DNA of 64,000 nucleotides from Brassica napus (lineage: Eukaryota; Streptophyta; Magnoliopsida; Brassicales; Brassicaceae): positions 58,579,452-58,643,451 of the forward strand of contig NC_063447.1 in NCBI RefSeq assembly GCF_020379485.1. The letters run 5' to 3'. Of this stretch, positions 25,376 through 36,659 are shown in pieces. The notes below the pieces were generated by a model that made no database searches, was not told the origin of the DNA, and saw nothing but the letters and a program-made list of their open reading frames with translations. The position numbers were made by a program, and so were the translations under genes. Positions within the stretch are counted from its first letter, which is position 1, and each line of letters starts with the position of its first letter.

Positions 25376-25571
25376 GTGAATGGCTAAGGAAGACGGAGGC
25401 TACTCATGACGAGCAGATAAGGCAATCAGCTCGCGATATCCTCAGCGCTGCCATGGAAGTGTGGTCTCAGACCCACCTAGGCCAGATTTTTTTCTTCTCT
25501 ACTTAAAAATCATATTGGGCCCGTTACTGGGTTTAGAATAGGCCCACTATAATGAAAAAGCCCAAATATTT
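25376..25571. repeat. SIG6 upstream region, copy 1 of a direct duplication flanking the cis-prenyltransferase gene
   Basis: Contains GACGAGCAGATAAGGCAATC, GCTGCCATGGAAGTGTGGT, ACCCACCTAGGCCAGATTT and GGCCCACTATAATGAAAAA. It begins 40 bp upstream of the SIG6 start codon and must hold its core promoter. A diverged copy lies at 28001-28189. Confidence 0.9.
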
Positions 25572-25976
25572 AAATGTTAATTATTTCCAATTCCAGAGGG
25601 AAGTGGTCAACGTCAGAAAGTAAGAGTGGTGACCACTTTAACCCTAGATTCTCTGTCTGAATTTCTCTGTTGGATTATACAAAAGCTTTGTTTGGTTCCA
25701 TTACTGTGGCAGTAGAACAAAACTCGATAAGTTCTGACATGGTGTTTTTCTTGATGATGCTTTTACAAATGTGTGAATCAAGGTCTAAGTTAGTTTCAAG
25801 GTTTAATATGTTACTAAAATTATTGTGATTGCTTAAAACAATAATTAACAATTGCAAACTAGAAATTCAGAAAAAGCAATAAAAATTAAAAGTAACATTT
25901 TAAACTAGTAAACGTAAAAACAAATACACATGTTCGTTAGTTGAACAATTTATTCGTGAGATATGAAATTCAAAGT

Positions 25977-27731
25977 TTAAACTCTTAGACCAAATCGCCT
26001 CTCCCTCTGCTGGTACCAAGTCAAGGCCTCGAGATACTCAGCCTTGCCGAACTCAGGCCACAGAACAGTAGGAAAGTAGAGCTCGGTGTAAGCTGATTGC
26101 CATAGGAAAAAGTTACTGATCCTTTGTTCTCCACCGGTTCTGATCAACAGATCAGGGATAGGGAACTCACTACACTTTGTCATCAGTTCGTTTTCCATCA
26201 ACTTTTCGTCGATGTCCTCCACTTGGATCAAGCCGTTTTTCGCCTTTTCAGCAAGACTTTTACATGCTTGTAAGATATCTAACCTTCCGCTGTAGTCTAG
26301 CGCCATGATGAGGTGCTTCCCTTCGTAGCTCTTTGTAGCTTCTTCTACCTCTAGTATCGCATCTCGAAGCGACGCGGGGATGTTTTCCCGCTTTCCGATA
26401 ACCGTAACCTTGATTTTTTGTCTAAATTAAGAAGAAAGGAAATATTAACATTGTATAACGCTTCATAAAAGGATAAAAAATAAACGTTTACATCCATTGT
26501 ACAAAAGTGATCTTTTGATATGGATAAATTTAAAAATAAAAATAAAAAAAAGGATCAACAATAACATGTTGGGATACCTGTGGGCTTGAGGTATCATCAT
26601 CTTGGCAAAAAATTCAAAAATGACCATCCAGTAGTCAACTTCATCCTGATGAAAGAAAAAAAAATCACTGAATCGAAACGGATATAAAATATATCTTGAA
26701 ATTTTCTAGAAATGATCAGTCTTTCATATTTTTTGGAATCACACCTGGGGTCTTCTCCAATTTTCAGTAGAGAAAGCAAAGAGTGAAACAGTGTTTATCC
26801 CCTCAATGAAAAAGTCCTCAGTCATATCCAAGGCTCTTCTGCATCCAGCTTCTTGACCTTCCGATATCGTGAGTCCGTTTTGCTTCGCCCAACGTCTATT
26901 TCCATCCAATATGATTGCCACATGTTTTGGCATTGTCCCTTGGTTCTCTTTCTCTCCAAGTGTACCACTACAAATCAATAAGAACAAATAAGCTTGAAAC
27001 TTTCATGTATCATCTAGTAGAAAGTTAGAATTAATCACTTGAGCAATGCCTTTTTCTCTTGGCATACAATTAACCAAACAAAATATTATATATATACATG
27101 AGTGTGTATACCTATGCCGTTGCGGGGTCATGAAAGATTGCACGTTAAATTAGACCCATCACAATTCGTAGATTTTTCTTCTAAGGATGGTCTAATATAG
27201 TTATCACGTATCGGTCAATGAGACCTAGCATATAGATTATACAGTTATGTGTAAAATGTGTCCATATTGATTATAGAGTTAGCAGGCAATATGAAAACGC
27301 AAATATGTTGAAAAATCTAAATACATCGAATAAATAAAATGACCATATATAGGCTAATAGTGTTGTTAAATTGGTGGCATTTACTGTTTTTTTCTTTTGA
27401 ATTGAACAGATCAAACTACTGTTAGTTTGTAGGTTCTGAAATTAGGTAATTGATGTTTGCCTGAGAGAAACAATTCAGTTACCAAAAGGATTAAGAAATT
27501 TCACGTAAAAACTATAAGTAACAGAGAAGCACACTACCTTATCTCGTTCCTCTCATCTTTTTCATGGTACTGATCAGATATTGCGCTTTTGATAAATCTG
27601 TGGGTATTTTTGAAGTAAAGAGGAACACATGGACTTTTCATGGAAAGAGGAACACTTAAACGCCTAGACTGAAGAGACAAAGGATGAGAATAAGAGCAAG
27701 AAAAGTAAAGACTATAGAGTGTAGACACCAT
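25977..27731 (-). CDS. cis-Prenyltransferase (undecaprenyl/dehydrodolichyl diphosphate synthase family)
   Basis: Enzyme that adds isopentenyl diphosphate units in cis to an allylic primer, making polyprenyl chains. Exons in order of translation: 27731-27538, 26967-26745, 26645-26578 and 26421-25977; 309 residues, all junctions in phase. Family motifs are intact: [17 protein letters not shown] start (here [17 protein letters not shown], with the catalytic Asp), [20 protein letters not shown], and near the end [20 protein letters not shown] followed by YTELYF. It ends RRFGLRV, closest in memory to Arabidopsis At2g23400/At2g23410. The first exon ([19 protein letters not shown]...) is Ser/Leu-rich and could be a plastid or ER targeting peptide. 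The gene is absent from this interval in Arabidopsis as I remember it, and it sits between two copies of the SIG6 upstream region. It is therefore probably a transposed copy. Confidence 0.93.
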
Positions 27732-27778
27732 TATCTTTTGTTTTCGATATGCATTGGAGTTGATTAATTTCACCCATC

Positions 27779-27790
27779 TATATAAATATA
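27779..27790 (-). promoter_or_regulatory. TATA box of the cis-prenyltransferase gene
   Basis: TATATTTATATA on the minus strand, about 50 bp before the ATG at 27731. Confidence 0.6.
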
Positions 27791-28000
27791 CTTGAAGGGG
27801 TCCGGGTTCAAAGACGCACATGATCAATGGAACCTTCCCTCTCTCACCCTCTCTGTCTTTCCTTGATGCTACGCAACGACAGGTCATAATAAGTATCAAG
27901 ATTAATGAGATCTTACGTCGCTAGAAAGTCGCTAGATGGTTTTGTCACGTGATTTCTTAATCTTAATGAGTTCAAGAAAATCAGAAGGTCCTGTGCTTTT

Positions 28001-28189
28001 GTGAATAGCTAACGAACGACGAATCATAACATGAGGCTACTCAATGACGAGCAGATAAGGCAATCAGCTCTCGCGCTGCCATGGAAGTGTGGTTCCTGAC
28101 CCACCTAGGCCAGATTTTTCTTCTCTTCTCAAAATCATGTTGGGCCTCTTATTGGGTATAATATAGGCCCACCAGAATGAAAAATATTT
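28001..28189. repeat. SIG6 upstream region, copy 2 of the direct duplication
   Basis: Same order of blocks as 25376-25571, starting GTGAATAGCTAACGAACGAC and ending near AAAAATATTT, with substitutions and small indels. It is in the same orientation, on the far side of the cis-prenyltransferase gene. Confidence 0.9.
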
Positions 28190-30854
28190 GTGCTCCAATT
28201 TTAAAATTATATTTTAAATCTGGATATGTGGTAGAATTTAATTATGTTCGATTTAGTTTGGAATTTTTATTTGTGTTTTTGTATTTGCTGTCCCCGCCCT
28301 ACAAAAAGAATTATCATTATTTTTTGGTAAAATGTTAAGCTAGAATGTTAAGCTACAAAAAGAATTTCATTATTTGGCAGAAGAATACTGTACATCATTA
28401 ATTGAATAAGCATCCTTAACGTAAAGTACTATTTATATACAGTAGTTTTTAGAAACCTAAATACAAAACATTTACATAATGAACTACTGGAACCTTCAAT
28501 TCTTGTTCAACTTTTACTTTTTTTTTTTTAGTTTTATCCAAAAAAAGTGGAGATGTCTTGAAGTTGTGAATTCTCTTTTTAAAAATTTAAAGTGAAATTT
28601 ATTTTGAAGGATCCCTTTGATAATGAAAAGTTAAATTTTATCAAATTAAATAATTTTATTAACTAATTGTTCTTAAATTGACGATGAAAAGCGCAAAAGC
28701 ACAACCTTAGGTGATGGAGATGGTAGATAAATACAACTAAATTAGTAAACACGGCTTTACATGAACCTATGTACATACCATTCACAAATCAAACGCGCTT
28801 TTAACACTGGTCATAATATTAAAACACTCTCACTTCCTTGTTCATCCCAATTCGATGGGGCATGCTGGTCCATTTGTGTGAAGTCCAGTCGCTATCGAAT
28901 ACAATAACAGTGTCTGCTGTTTGCATGTTCAAACCAAAGACCACCGGCATTGCACGTGTGCTCAAAACTACCATGCATGAAGAGTTCTGAGACTTGTGAT
29001 CATTTTCAATAAAATAATAGTTTCGGATTCAACCATAAACATGTAGATACATTGACAAAGTAGCCATTCATCTAAAAAAAAAAGTGTAATGTTATAATTA
29101 TCTGAGCTTCATTTTATAGTGTTTTTAAGAATTATAGTTGTTAAAATGTTAATACGGTGATTAACTTGATGACAAAAGTCCAACACGGTGAAACCACCAG
29201 GGTTCGAATTCCGGCAACTGAAAAATTAACATTTAGATATCATGGTAACACGTAACTAGTCTGTACCATTTTTTTTTGTGGCCATGATATCCTTGTATAA
29301 TTAAAAAAAAATGTTTTTCTTAACCCCGATTATGCATCCAGTTCATATGAATGTAACTTCTTGTCCATTTTTATTTGAAAGGCCAAAATAAAACTAGTAG
29401 ATGTAAATTATCACATGTTTATTTACATTCTTGTCTTCATCATTTTCAAATTTTCGCAAACCCAAACATTTTAACTATTGTAAGAAAATAATAAAATGAA
29501 ATATAGATAATAACAACATTTTCTGACATTCAAATAAATACAAAAGCATAATTTTTCTTCAAAATTAGAAAAGAAAAAAAGATTAACGTATCTTACACGT
29601 GACACTTTCATGGTTTTGAGTTCAGTATTACTAACCCATCATTTAATCAAATTTGTTATCCTTAAATATAAACTAATAAATTTAATAGATTAAAATTATA
29701 TATCTCTTATGATGTTTTATATATAATCTCATTCTAATAAAATGACGGGAGGATTACGAAAATTGTCTAACTTAAATGTTTTTAAAAGGATATGTTTTTT
29801 CTTCTTCTGTTTGGTCGAAAAAGGATATGTTTTGTTGATATAAAATTACAGATAGGTATGCTTTTCCTAAAATTATAAATCTAAATTCTTTGTTCAAAAA
29901 AAATAAAATAAATAAATAAATCTAAATTCTAAACACGCACACAACACATACATTACAGATAGATATGTTTCGTACGCACAAGCTCGCAAAAATTAAAGGC
30001 AGAAGAATCCTGCTTCGTTCGGCAGTCACTGTTACTCAATTTGACAGACTCAAAACTAACTTCACAAAACACGCACACAACACGAACATTACACATAGAT
30101 AGATAGATCCGAGAGAGACGTTTTGGAAGAGAAATAGTGTAACAATTAGAAACTCTTACGCAATAGAAAGGAAACATGTTTGTGAGTTATTAGGGGGTTG
30201 GACTCTAACCACCGTTACTCTATTTCTCTCTTATTACGGACCCTCAAACATTGACATTTCTCCATCCATGTAACCTCTCAAGAGACAATACCCCTTTCAC
30301 CATCCCTACTCTCTATCTTGTGAACCATAAACGTCCCACGTACATCAAATGCTCTAAGTATTATCAGAATTATGCAGCACCATTGCATGGTTCTATATTA
30401 GCCGTCCATGTGTTGACAAGTCAAGAAGTCACTTAAGCTAGTAGAGCCTTGAGCTGCTTAGATCCAACACATCTCTAGGAAAACTCAAGCGATCTGATTC
30501 TGGATACAAGCATTTCTGCACATCATACTGAAACTATATTATAGAATATCCAATGCATGAATCATTGACCAGGATCACCCTTTCTCCAAGAAGATTTAGA
30601 CCCATTCCTGAACCCTATCCTTCATATCTCCTCTATATTTCTGCACTTATTGTCTTGTGGGGTCTCCCATGAACTTCAAGAACTCTGACACCATTTTTGT
30701 AATACTTTTAAAATTTGAAGATGAACCATTTATGATCAAAAATAACAGAACCGCATGATTGAATAAAGTACTGTACCATTTAAAAGTCGACTGACATGTT
30801 CAAACATTTAATGAGGAGCTTTGATATACTTCTACTTCGGCATGTATATATGTA
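28190..30854. other. Intergenic region, one helicase relic
   Basis: Apart from the SNF2 fragment at 28813-28972 no gene is recognised. Relatives of TCP11, an ABCG transporter, translin and TRFL8 would be expected here by Arabidopsis order and are not seen. Confidence 0.5.
28813..28972 (-). pseudogene. SNF2-family chromatin-remodeling ATPase, short relic (helicase motifs V-VI)
   Basis: One minus-strand frame reads LSTRA...[17 protein letters not shown]...[12 protein letters not shown] then stop. This is the motif V-VI segment of Snf2 ATPases (normally [20 protein letters not shown] then DSDWNP...RAHRIGQ). The closest group I recall is the CHR12/CHR23 (MINU) class. The GG-L part is recoverable only by frameshift around GCCGGTGG, and the segment between DSDW and HRIG is shortened. 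It is a fragment of roughly 50 codons without neighbouring exons, so it is a captured or dead piece. Confidence 0.8.
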
Positions 30855-30862
30855 TATATAAA
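30855..30862 (+). promoter_or_regulatory. TATA box of the SAUR gene
   Basis: TATATAAA lies 104 bp upstream of the ATG at 30966. Confidence 0.65.
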
Positions 30863-30965
30863 CCCGTTCTCCACCTTGTACTCTCATCCCAATACACATT
30901 TTCTCATCACAACATTACATCCATCAAATCTATATCTTGTTCATCAATCATCTCCTCCTACTAAA

Positions 30966-31322
30966 ATGAAGACCAAGTTCATCAAGTCCTGCGAAAAGAA
31001 ACTAAAGAAGATGACAGTCTCAACACCTTGTAAGTTTTGCGAAAGAATTTGCTTGGCGTTCAAGAGGGAAGCTGAGGTGATACCAAAAGATGTCCCTAAG
31101 GGACACTTGGTTGTCTATGTAGGTGAGGAGTCCGTGAGGTTTGTGATTAAGATCAGCTTACTTGCACACCCACTCTTCAAGGCACTGCTGGATCAAGCAC
31201 AGGATGCTTATGGTTTCAGTGCAGACGCCAGACTATGGATTCCATGCGATGTGAGCACCTTCCTCGATGTTGTCCGTTGTGCTGGTTCTCCACAGTATCA
31301 GAACAGTTGTATGTGTATCTAG
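30966..31322 (+). CDS. SAUR46: SAUR-like auxin-responsive protein
   Basis: A single-exon small auxin-up RNA protein of 118 residues. SAURs inhibit PP2C.D phosphatases and so activate plasma-membrane proton pumps during auxin-driven cell expansion. The SAUR domain runs from about residue 39: EVIPKDVPKGHLVVYVGEES, RFVIKISLLAHPLFKALLDQ and AYGFSADARLWIPCDVSTF. The Cys/Lys-rich N-terminus (MKTKFIKSCEKKLKK) is usual for one subgroup. The ATG at 30966 is chosen because it starts the conserved N-terminus; an in-frame ATG at 30876 lies only about 14 bp beyond the TATA box. Position just before PAL1 matches At2g37030. The frame is intact. Confidence 0.92.
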   Translation: MKTKFIKSCEKKLKKMTVSTPCKFCERICLAFKREAEVIPKDVPKGHLVVYVGEESVRFVIKISLLAHPLFKALLDQAQDAYGFSADARLWIPCDVSTFLDVVRCAGSPQYQNSCMCI

Positions 31323-33553
31323 GAAGGTTCTTCAAGGAACTCAAGGCATTCTTTTATTTATCCAGAGGGGGCCATGTTTCCAAAGAGTGTTGGTTAATGC
31401 TAAGCTATTGCAGTACACTAATAATGCAAAACTTTTTGAATTGATATGTTATCAGCTAGGCAAGCTGTAAACACGATTAAAATTATGTATCATTACTTCT
31501 CCAGCTCCATAAATATACATGAAGCCATTAACGCAAGAATAGAAGGCATTAATCCATGAAAATTACTAGAGAAACATACAAACCAAGTAACTGAAACCAT
31601 ATATACAGCTCTTTAACAAATGTTATCTGTGGTGAGGGCAGAGAAAGAGAGAACATAATAGTTTGCTTCTCACACATCTCAAGACCAAAATTAGATATTA
31701 TGACCAAGAGTTTAGTCTTTCATACGAAGCTAGACTAATGAATAGAACAAGGAGACTCTAGCATTGGCCATGAAATCCAAATCATAGCAACCAATGTTCC
31801 ACATTGCACCAATCCAAAGAATGCATTAACATGTTAGTATTGACAAAAAGAAGATCAAAATGGCTACTAGATGATAGGTACACTTAAACCCAAGCGTTAC
31901 ATCCAAAGGGTTAGGATCTATTAACCATTCCCAAAATGACCACCTTCATGGTTTTGATAGAAGCAAGATATACACAACGGACATTCTTGTTCAAATGAGT
32001 AGTTGTATCGTACTTCCTTCACAAGTAATCCTATGTGCTTGCATACATCAAATGGGTGGCATTCATATCAATCAACTGTGACTCTAAAACCAAAGGAACC
32101 TAGTCATTGTCATCTCAACCCATTGATCAAATTCTACATTTCTCTTCTCCCAAACCTTCTACCTGCGCATCTTTACACCTAGCTGCTAAGTAAAACACTA
32201 ACCAAGCCGCCATGAAGTAAACTTCCAAAGCAGACTGGATCACAGTAGCAAAACTTCTCCCCCCACAACTCGAATCAGAACCCATCTGAACAAAGAATCG
32301 CCTCTAGACACTTATTAAGCTGCACAGCCTGATGCAACAGAAGAGACACCACGTACCAAACCTTCCTTCACAATCTCCCTCGAATACTCCACGGTGGCAT
32401 AACAGCGAAAGGCATCAGCTTTAACCTCACAAAGGGCCTGAAACTCTCAAAGTCCTTGTCTTCGGACAGATTAATTCTACTTTTGTCTGAATGTATCGAT
32501 GTCTAATCAACTCTGATGGGCCATATGGGCTTTTAATTGGGCCTTAGCAACTGAGAAGTTTGATGTCGAATCACTCCTAATATTTCATCTCCATGCATAT
32601 TTTTTTGTTGGAAAAGCTTGGAGGACTAATCATCAAAATGTAATTGATTGTCTTCCAAGTTCCAAATAACAACCTTATTGTTCAACGTAAACTTGTACCA
32701 GAAATTAAAAGTGAAATGGGAGACAAACTCACTCTATTCAACTTACTAGAAAAGTCAACTATGATGGATCAGCACTATCTTTAATTTGGTTGTAAAAAGT
32801 TGCAAGAGACTGCTATTGGTGGACCATTAGACCTAACATTCAAACAAAAAGTTTCAGTTATGTTTTACCTTATTCTGATGCAATGTCAGATGATCAGACC
32901 TAAAATGGTATGGATTTCTTTTAATTTTTGAGTTTGCTTCCGTTTCGTATCAGTTAGTTTGTAGTAGTCAGATGGAATAGCTCACTTACTGGACTGATTC
33001 TTCCATATTAGCCACAGTCTTCTGAGAGTGGAGTCTTATTAGTGGAATATTTTCCAGTCTTATAAAAATGAAATGCAAATTCTGTGTGTAACCTTTAAAA
33101 CGGAATATTGATCATTACACTTTAACAAATTAAAGTTTTTAAAGTTTCGGTTGATACTTATTTTCAATTATAAAAATAGTTCTAGTATCGATGTTTCATT
33201 GGGAAGTTTATAACAATATAATGTGTGACTTAGTAAGACTTTTATTATCTTTAAATGATTCCGTTAGATTGAGACTGGTTAAGATGATTCCATTAGAAGT
33301 GAATAATCTGTATCTTCTTAATAGTTGTCCACTTTGTTATGGAGACTTCCATATACCGAAATTTGACAAAATGTATCATTTCACACTTGTAACAAGAAAA
33401 ATAATGTTCATTTGAGAACTTACAATGAGTTTTACAGACAATTATAAACTAGACAAAGACAGAAACCACTTCACAGGCAATCATTTGGTAAAATTATTCA
33501 GACATTTAAAAAAAAAAACTTAATAGTAAAAAAAACAGAACCTTTAATCACTC
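31323..33553. other. Intergenic region between SAUR and PAL1
   Basis: No complete gene is seen. A coding-like tail on the minus strand (32315-32437) and TGGGCC-type motifs near 32517-32545 suggest the remains of one gene; the rest is unremarkable. Confidence 0.5.
32315..32437 (-). pseudogene. Possible last exon of an unidentified gene
   Basis: After a plausible acceptor (GAGTTTCAG) 40 codons stay open to a stop: ALCEVKADAFRCYATVEYSR... ending VSSVASGCAA. Composition is protein-like and unlike the surrounding AT-rich DNA. I cannot name the family. TGGGCC and TGGGCT motifs begin only about 80 bp upstream on that strand, leaving no room for other exons, so the piece may be a truncated gene. Confidence 0.35.
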
Positions 33554-36119
33554 TTAACATATAGGAATGGGAGCTCCGTTCCACTCATCGAGACACTCCA
33601 TCAACGGATCAATAATCTTCCCTTCACAGATCGCCGTGAAAACCTTATCAAACTCTTCTCCGGGCGACGTCGCTTTCTCTCCGGTCAAAAGCTCTGTTCC
33701 AAGCTCCTCCCTCACAAACCTATACAAAGGATACGACCTACACTCCTTGATCCTGTTCGGTATCGCAGCTGTTCCGTTATCATACGCCGCTCTAGCTGCC
33801 TCCACTTCTTTCGGAAGCACCGCCTTGAGCTCCTCCTCGAAGGCTCCAATCTTATGGAAGATCGAAGTCATTGCATTCTTCTCGCTCTCACCGTTGACCA
33901 AAGCATGGTCAACGATGACTTGCCTCAGCTTCTGGATCAACGGGTACGTGGCGCTGCATGGGTCGTCCGCGTACGTGTAGACTTGCTCACGGTCGACGAC
34001 TTTGAGTAAGTCTTTCTCGCAGAAGCGTGATGGGTGAAGCTCACCGTTGACTCCAGTGGTGAGAACTTTCTTGGCGACTTGAGAGACTGTGTTCTTGACC
34101 GTTTGTTTTAGATTCTCCTCCAAGTGTCTTAGATCGATGGCTTGGCAGATTCCGACAAGGAACGTTGTAGACATGAGTTTGAGTATGTCTACAGCTTCTG
34201 ATGTCTTGCGAGACGAGATTAGTCCTAAAGAGTTCACGTCTTGGTTGTGTTGCTCAGCTGATTGAACATGGCTAGTCACTGGGTTGGCCAAGTACTGAAG
34301 CTCTGAACAGTACGAAGCCATCGCGATCTCCGCTCCTTTGAAACCGTAGTCCAAACTAGGGTTCCTCGAAGCGGTTAGGTTCGAAGGAAGACCGTTGTTG
34401 TAATAATCGTTGACCAGCTCGGAGAACTGAGCGAACATGAGCTTCCCTATGGCCGCGATAGCTAAACGTGTGTTGTCCATAGACACACCGATGGGTGTTC
34501 CCTGGAAGTTACCACCGTGAATGGCTTTGTTTCTCGAGACATCGATCAAAGGGTTGTCGTTGACGGAGTTTATCTCACGCTCGATGGACTTGGTCGCGTA
34601 ACGGATCACTTCTATCTGAGGACCTAGCCATTGGGGAGAGGTACGTAGAGCGTAACGGTCTTGTTTGGGTTTTTGTAACGGATTCATCTCGTGAAGCTTC
34701 TGAGCTAGCTTCATGTACGAGCTCCCGTCGAGAATGTGTTCCATTATAGCCGCGGCTTCTATCTGCCCGGGGTGGTGCTTCAGCCGGTGAGTCAAATGAT
34801 CGGTGAACTCCGGCTTCCCGCTCATCACCTCGGCGAAGACGGCTGATAAAACCTCGGCCAGGACCGAGAGGACGTTGGCTTCGAAGAGAACCATCGACGC
34901 CATGCCGGAGCCAACGGCCGTGCCGTTGACTAGGGCGAGGCCTTCCTTAGGCTGGAGGTCAAAGAAGCCTGAGGTGACTCCAGCCATTTTGAAGGCTTCC
35001 TCTGCGTTTAGGGCTTCGCCGTTGGGACCGGTAGCTTTGGAGTTGGGACGTCCGGTTAAGAGTCCGGCGATGTAGGAGAGGGGGACGAGGTCTCCGGAGG
35101 CGGTGATGGTGCCGCGGAGAGGGAGGGAAGGAGTGATGTTGTTGTTGAGGAAACTTGTTATGGCCTCGAGGATCTCGAAACGTATGCCGGAGTATCCTTG
35201 GAGGAGAGTGTTGATACGTACGAGCATGGCGGCTCTTGTGGCGGAGTGTGGTAATGTGTGGGATGTTTCCTTCGTGCTGCCGAATATTCCGGCGTTCAGA
35301 AATCTGCAAACGAATTTTGTGTTAGTTAGTTATTAATTAAGTTCTTTAAAATTTTAATAAAAAAAAATTACCCAAACAAAAGTTCCAAAAAAAACAAATA
35401 ATTACCCAAACAATGTATTTAAATATTGAAAATAAAATGCATATATAGACAGAACCTAACCCGACCCAACCCGCTTATTTCCCATGCAATGTCATAACCT
35501 TAAGGCTTTATAGAAATTGTCTCCCGTTGTTTTAAAATTCATTATTAAACTTTATAGAAATTTGTCTCCCGTTTATTTTAATATATTTAATATATATTTT
35601 TAATATAGATGTAATACCACGCCCAAATATAAGCTGCCACGTATTAATATCTTTGTAATTTTAGAAATATGAGTAAATATAAATATAATTATATAATTAC
35701 CTTATAAGCTCTTTCTGAAGAGCGACACCGTTCTTGGTTCTCCGGTGAGAAGTAGCACCAAAACCAGTAGTAACACCATAACTATCGGTTCCTTTGCCCA
35801 TACTCTCCATCACCCAATCACTACTCGCTTTCACACCGGCTCTCGCCGTCTCCGACAACTCCACCTTCACACCGTTTCCAAGGGTCGAGATTGCTGCCAC
35901 TTGTCCGATCGTGAGAGTCTCGCCTCCGAGATTCACCACTGGCCTCCTAAACTCCTTCACCATTCTCTTCACCTCATCCAAATGGCTCCCTTTCATTTGC
36001 TCCGCTGCAGCTCCCCAGTTGAGAGGATCAGCCCCAACCACCGTGGCATTCTTCTTGATCTCTCCGCCGCATAACATAGCGTCGACTTCTCCTCCGTGTG
36101 ATAATCCGTTAACCTCCAT
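33554..36119 (-). CDS. PAL1: Phenylalanine ammonia-lyase 1
   Basis: Cytosolic homotetrameric enzyme that removes ammonia from L-phenylalanine to give trans-cinnamate, the entry step of phenylpropanoid synthesis (lignin, flavonoids, salicylate). Two exons, 36119-35701 and 35303-33554, joined in phase inside an Arg codon at the single conserved PAL intron; 722 residues (Arabidopsis PAL1 is 725). The Ala-Ser-Gly triad that cyclises to the MIO cofactor is at about residues 208-210 in [14 protein letters not shown]. Other hallmarks are [40 protein letters not shown] and the C-terminus NGAPIPIC. The N-terminus ([10 protein letters not shown]) and the neighbours SAUR46 and NF-YB8 place it at At2g37040. 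No lesion is seen. Strong synonymous constraint is not assessable here. Confidence 0.97.
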
Positions 36120-36247
36120 TACAATATCGGGATTATGAATTAAAAATTAAAAGGAGAAGATTATAGCTAGAGAGATCTTTTATATTATTTTTGTTGTTTT
36201 AAGGAATTTGAGTTGTTCCTGAGGGAGAAGAGATGAATGAAGGGTGG

Positions 36248-36259
36248 TTTAAATAAGGT
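36248..36259 (-). promoter_or_regulatory. PAL1 TATA-like box
   Basis: TTATTTAAAC on the minus strand, about 130 bp before the ATG at 36119, with the AC element immediately upstream. Confidence 0.6.
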
Positions 36260-36272
36260 GGTAGAGTTTGAT

Positions 36273-36282
36273 GGTAGGTAAG
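36273..36282 (-). promoter_or_regulatory. AC-I element / box P / H-box in PAL1 promoter
   Basis: CTTACCTACC on the minus strand contains ACCTACC, the R2R3-MYB binding site shared by PAL, 4CL and other lignin genes. It lies directly upstream of the TATA-like sequence. Confidence 0.75.
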
Positions 36283-36576
36283 CACAAGAGAGCTAGTTTT
36301 TAATTTTATTTTTATTTTTTTTTCATTTTCTATAATGATATAATTTTAAAAGACAAAATTGACATTAGTGAGAAAGAAGGAGTTGGTTGAGAATTAATTA
36401 TGACCGTTGGATGGAGTGTGAGGGATTCTAGTGGTGGAGATTATAATTCGTGGATTGGTTTTAGTCGCAAAAGGAGTTGTTTTTAAACGCGTTGGTGATT
36501 TTTTATCTATGTTCTCGTCAGCATCACAGTGGTAAAAGTGGTCGTGGCTGGTGGCTGACGATAGTTGGCATTTCGC

Positions 36577-36587
36577 GGTTGGTGAGA
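36577..36587 (-). promoter_or_regulatory. Box L (AC-II type) in PAL1 promoter
   Basis: TCTCACCAACC on the minus strand is an exact match to the PAL/4CL box L consensus; it lies about 460 bp upstream of the start codon. Confidence 0.75.
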
Positions 36588-36659
36588 CTTTGAGATTTTT
36601 GGTTTGAAGAGTGGTTTTTTTTTTTGTTTTTGTTTTTGTTTTTGTTTTTGGAGTAAAGC

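Noticed and set aside
34803..35336. Plus-strand and minus-strand alternative frames across PAL1
   Set aside because: Shadows of the GC-rich PAL1 coding exon.
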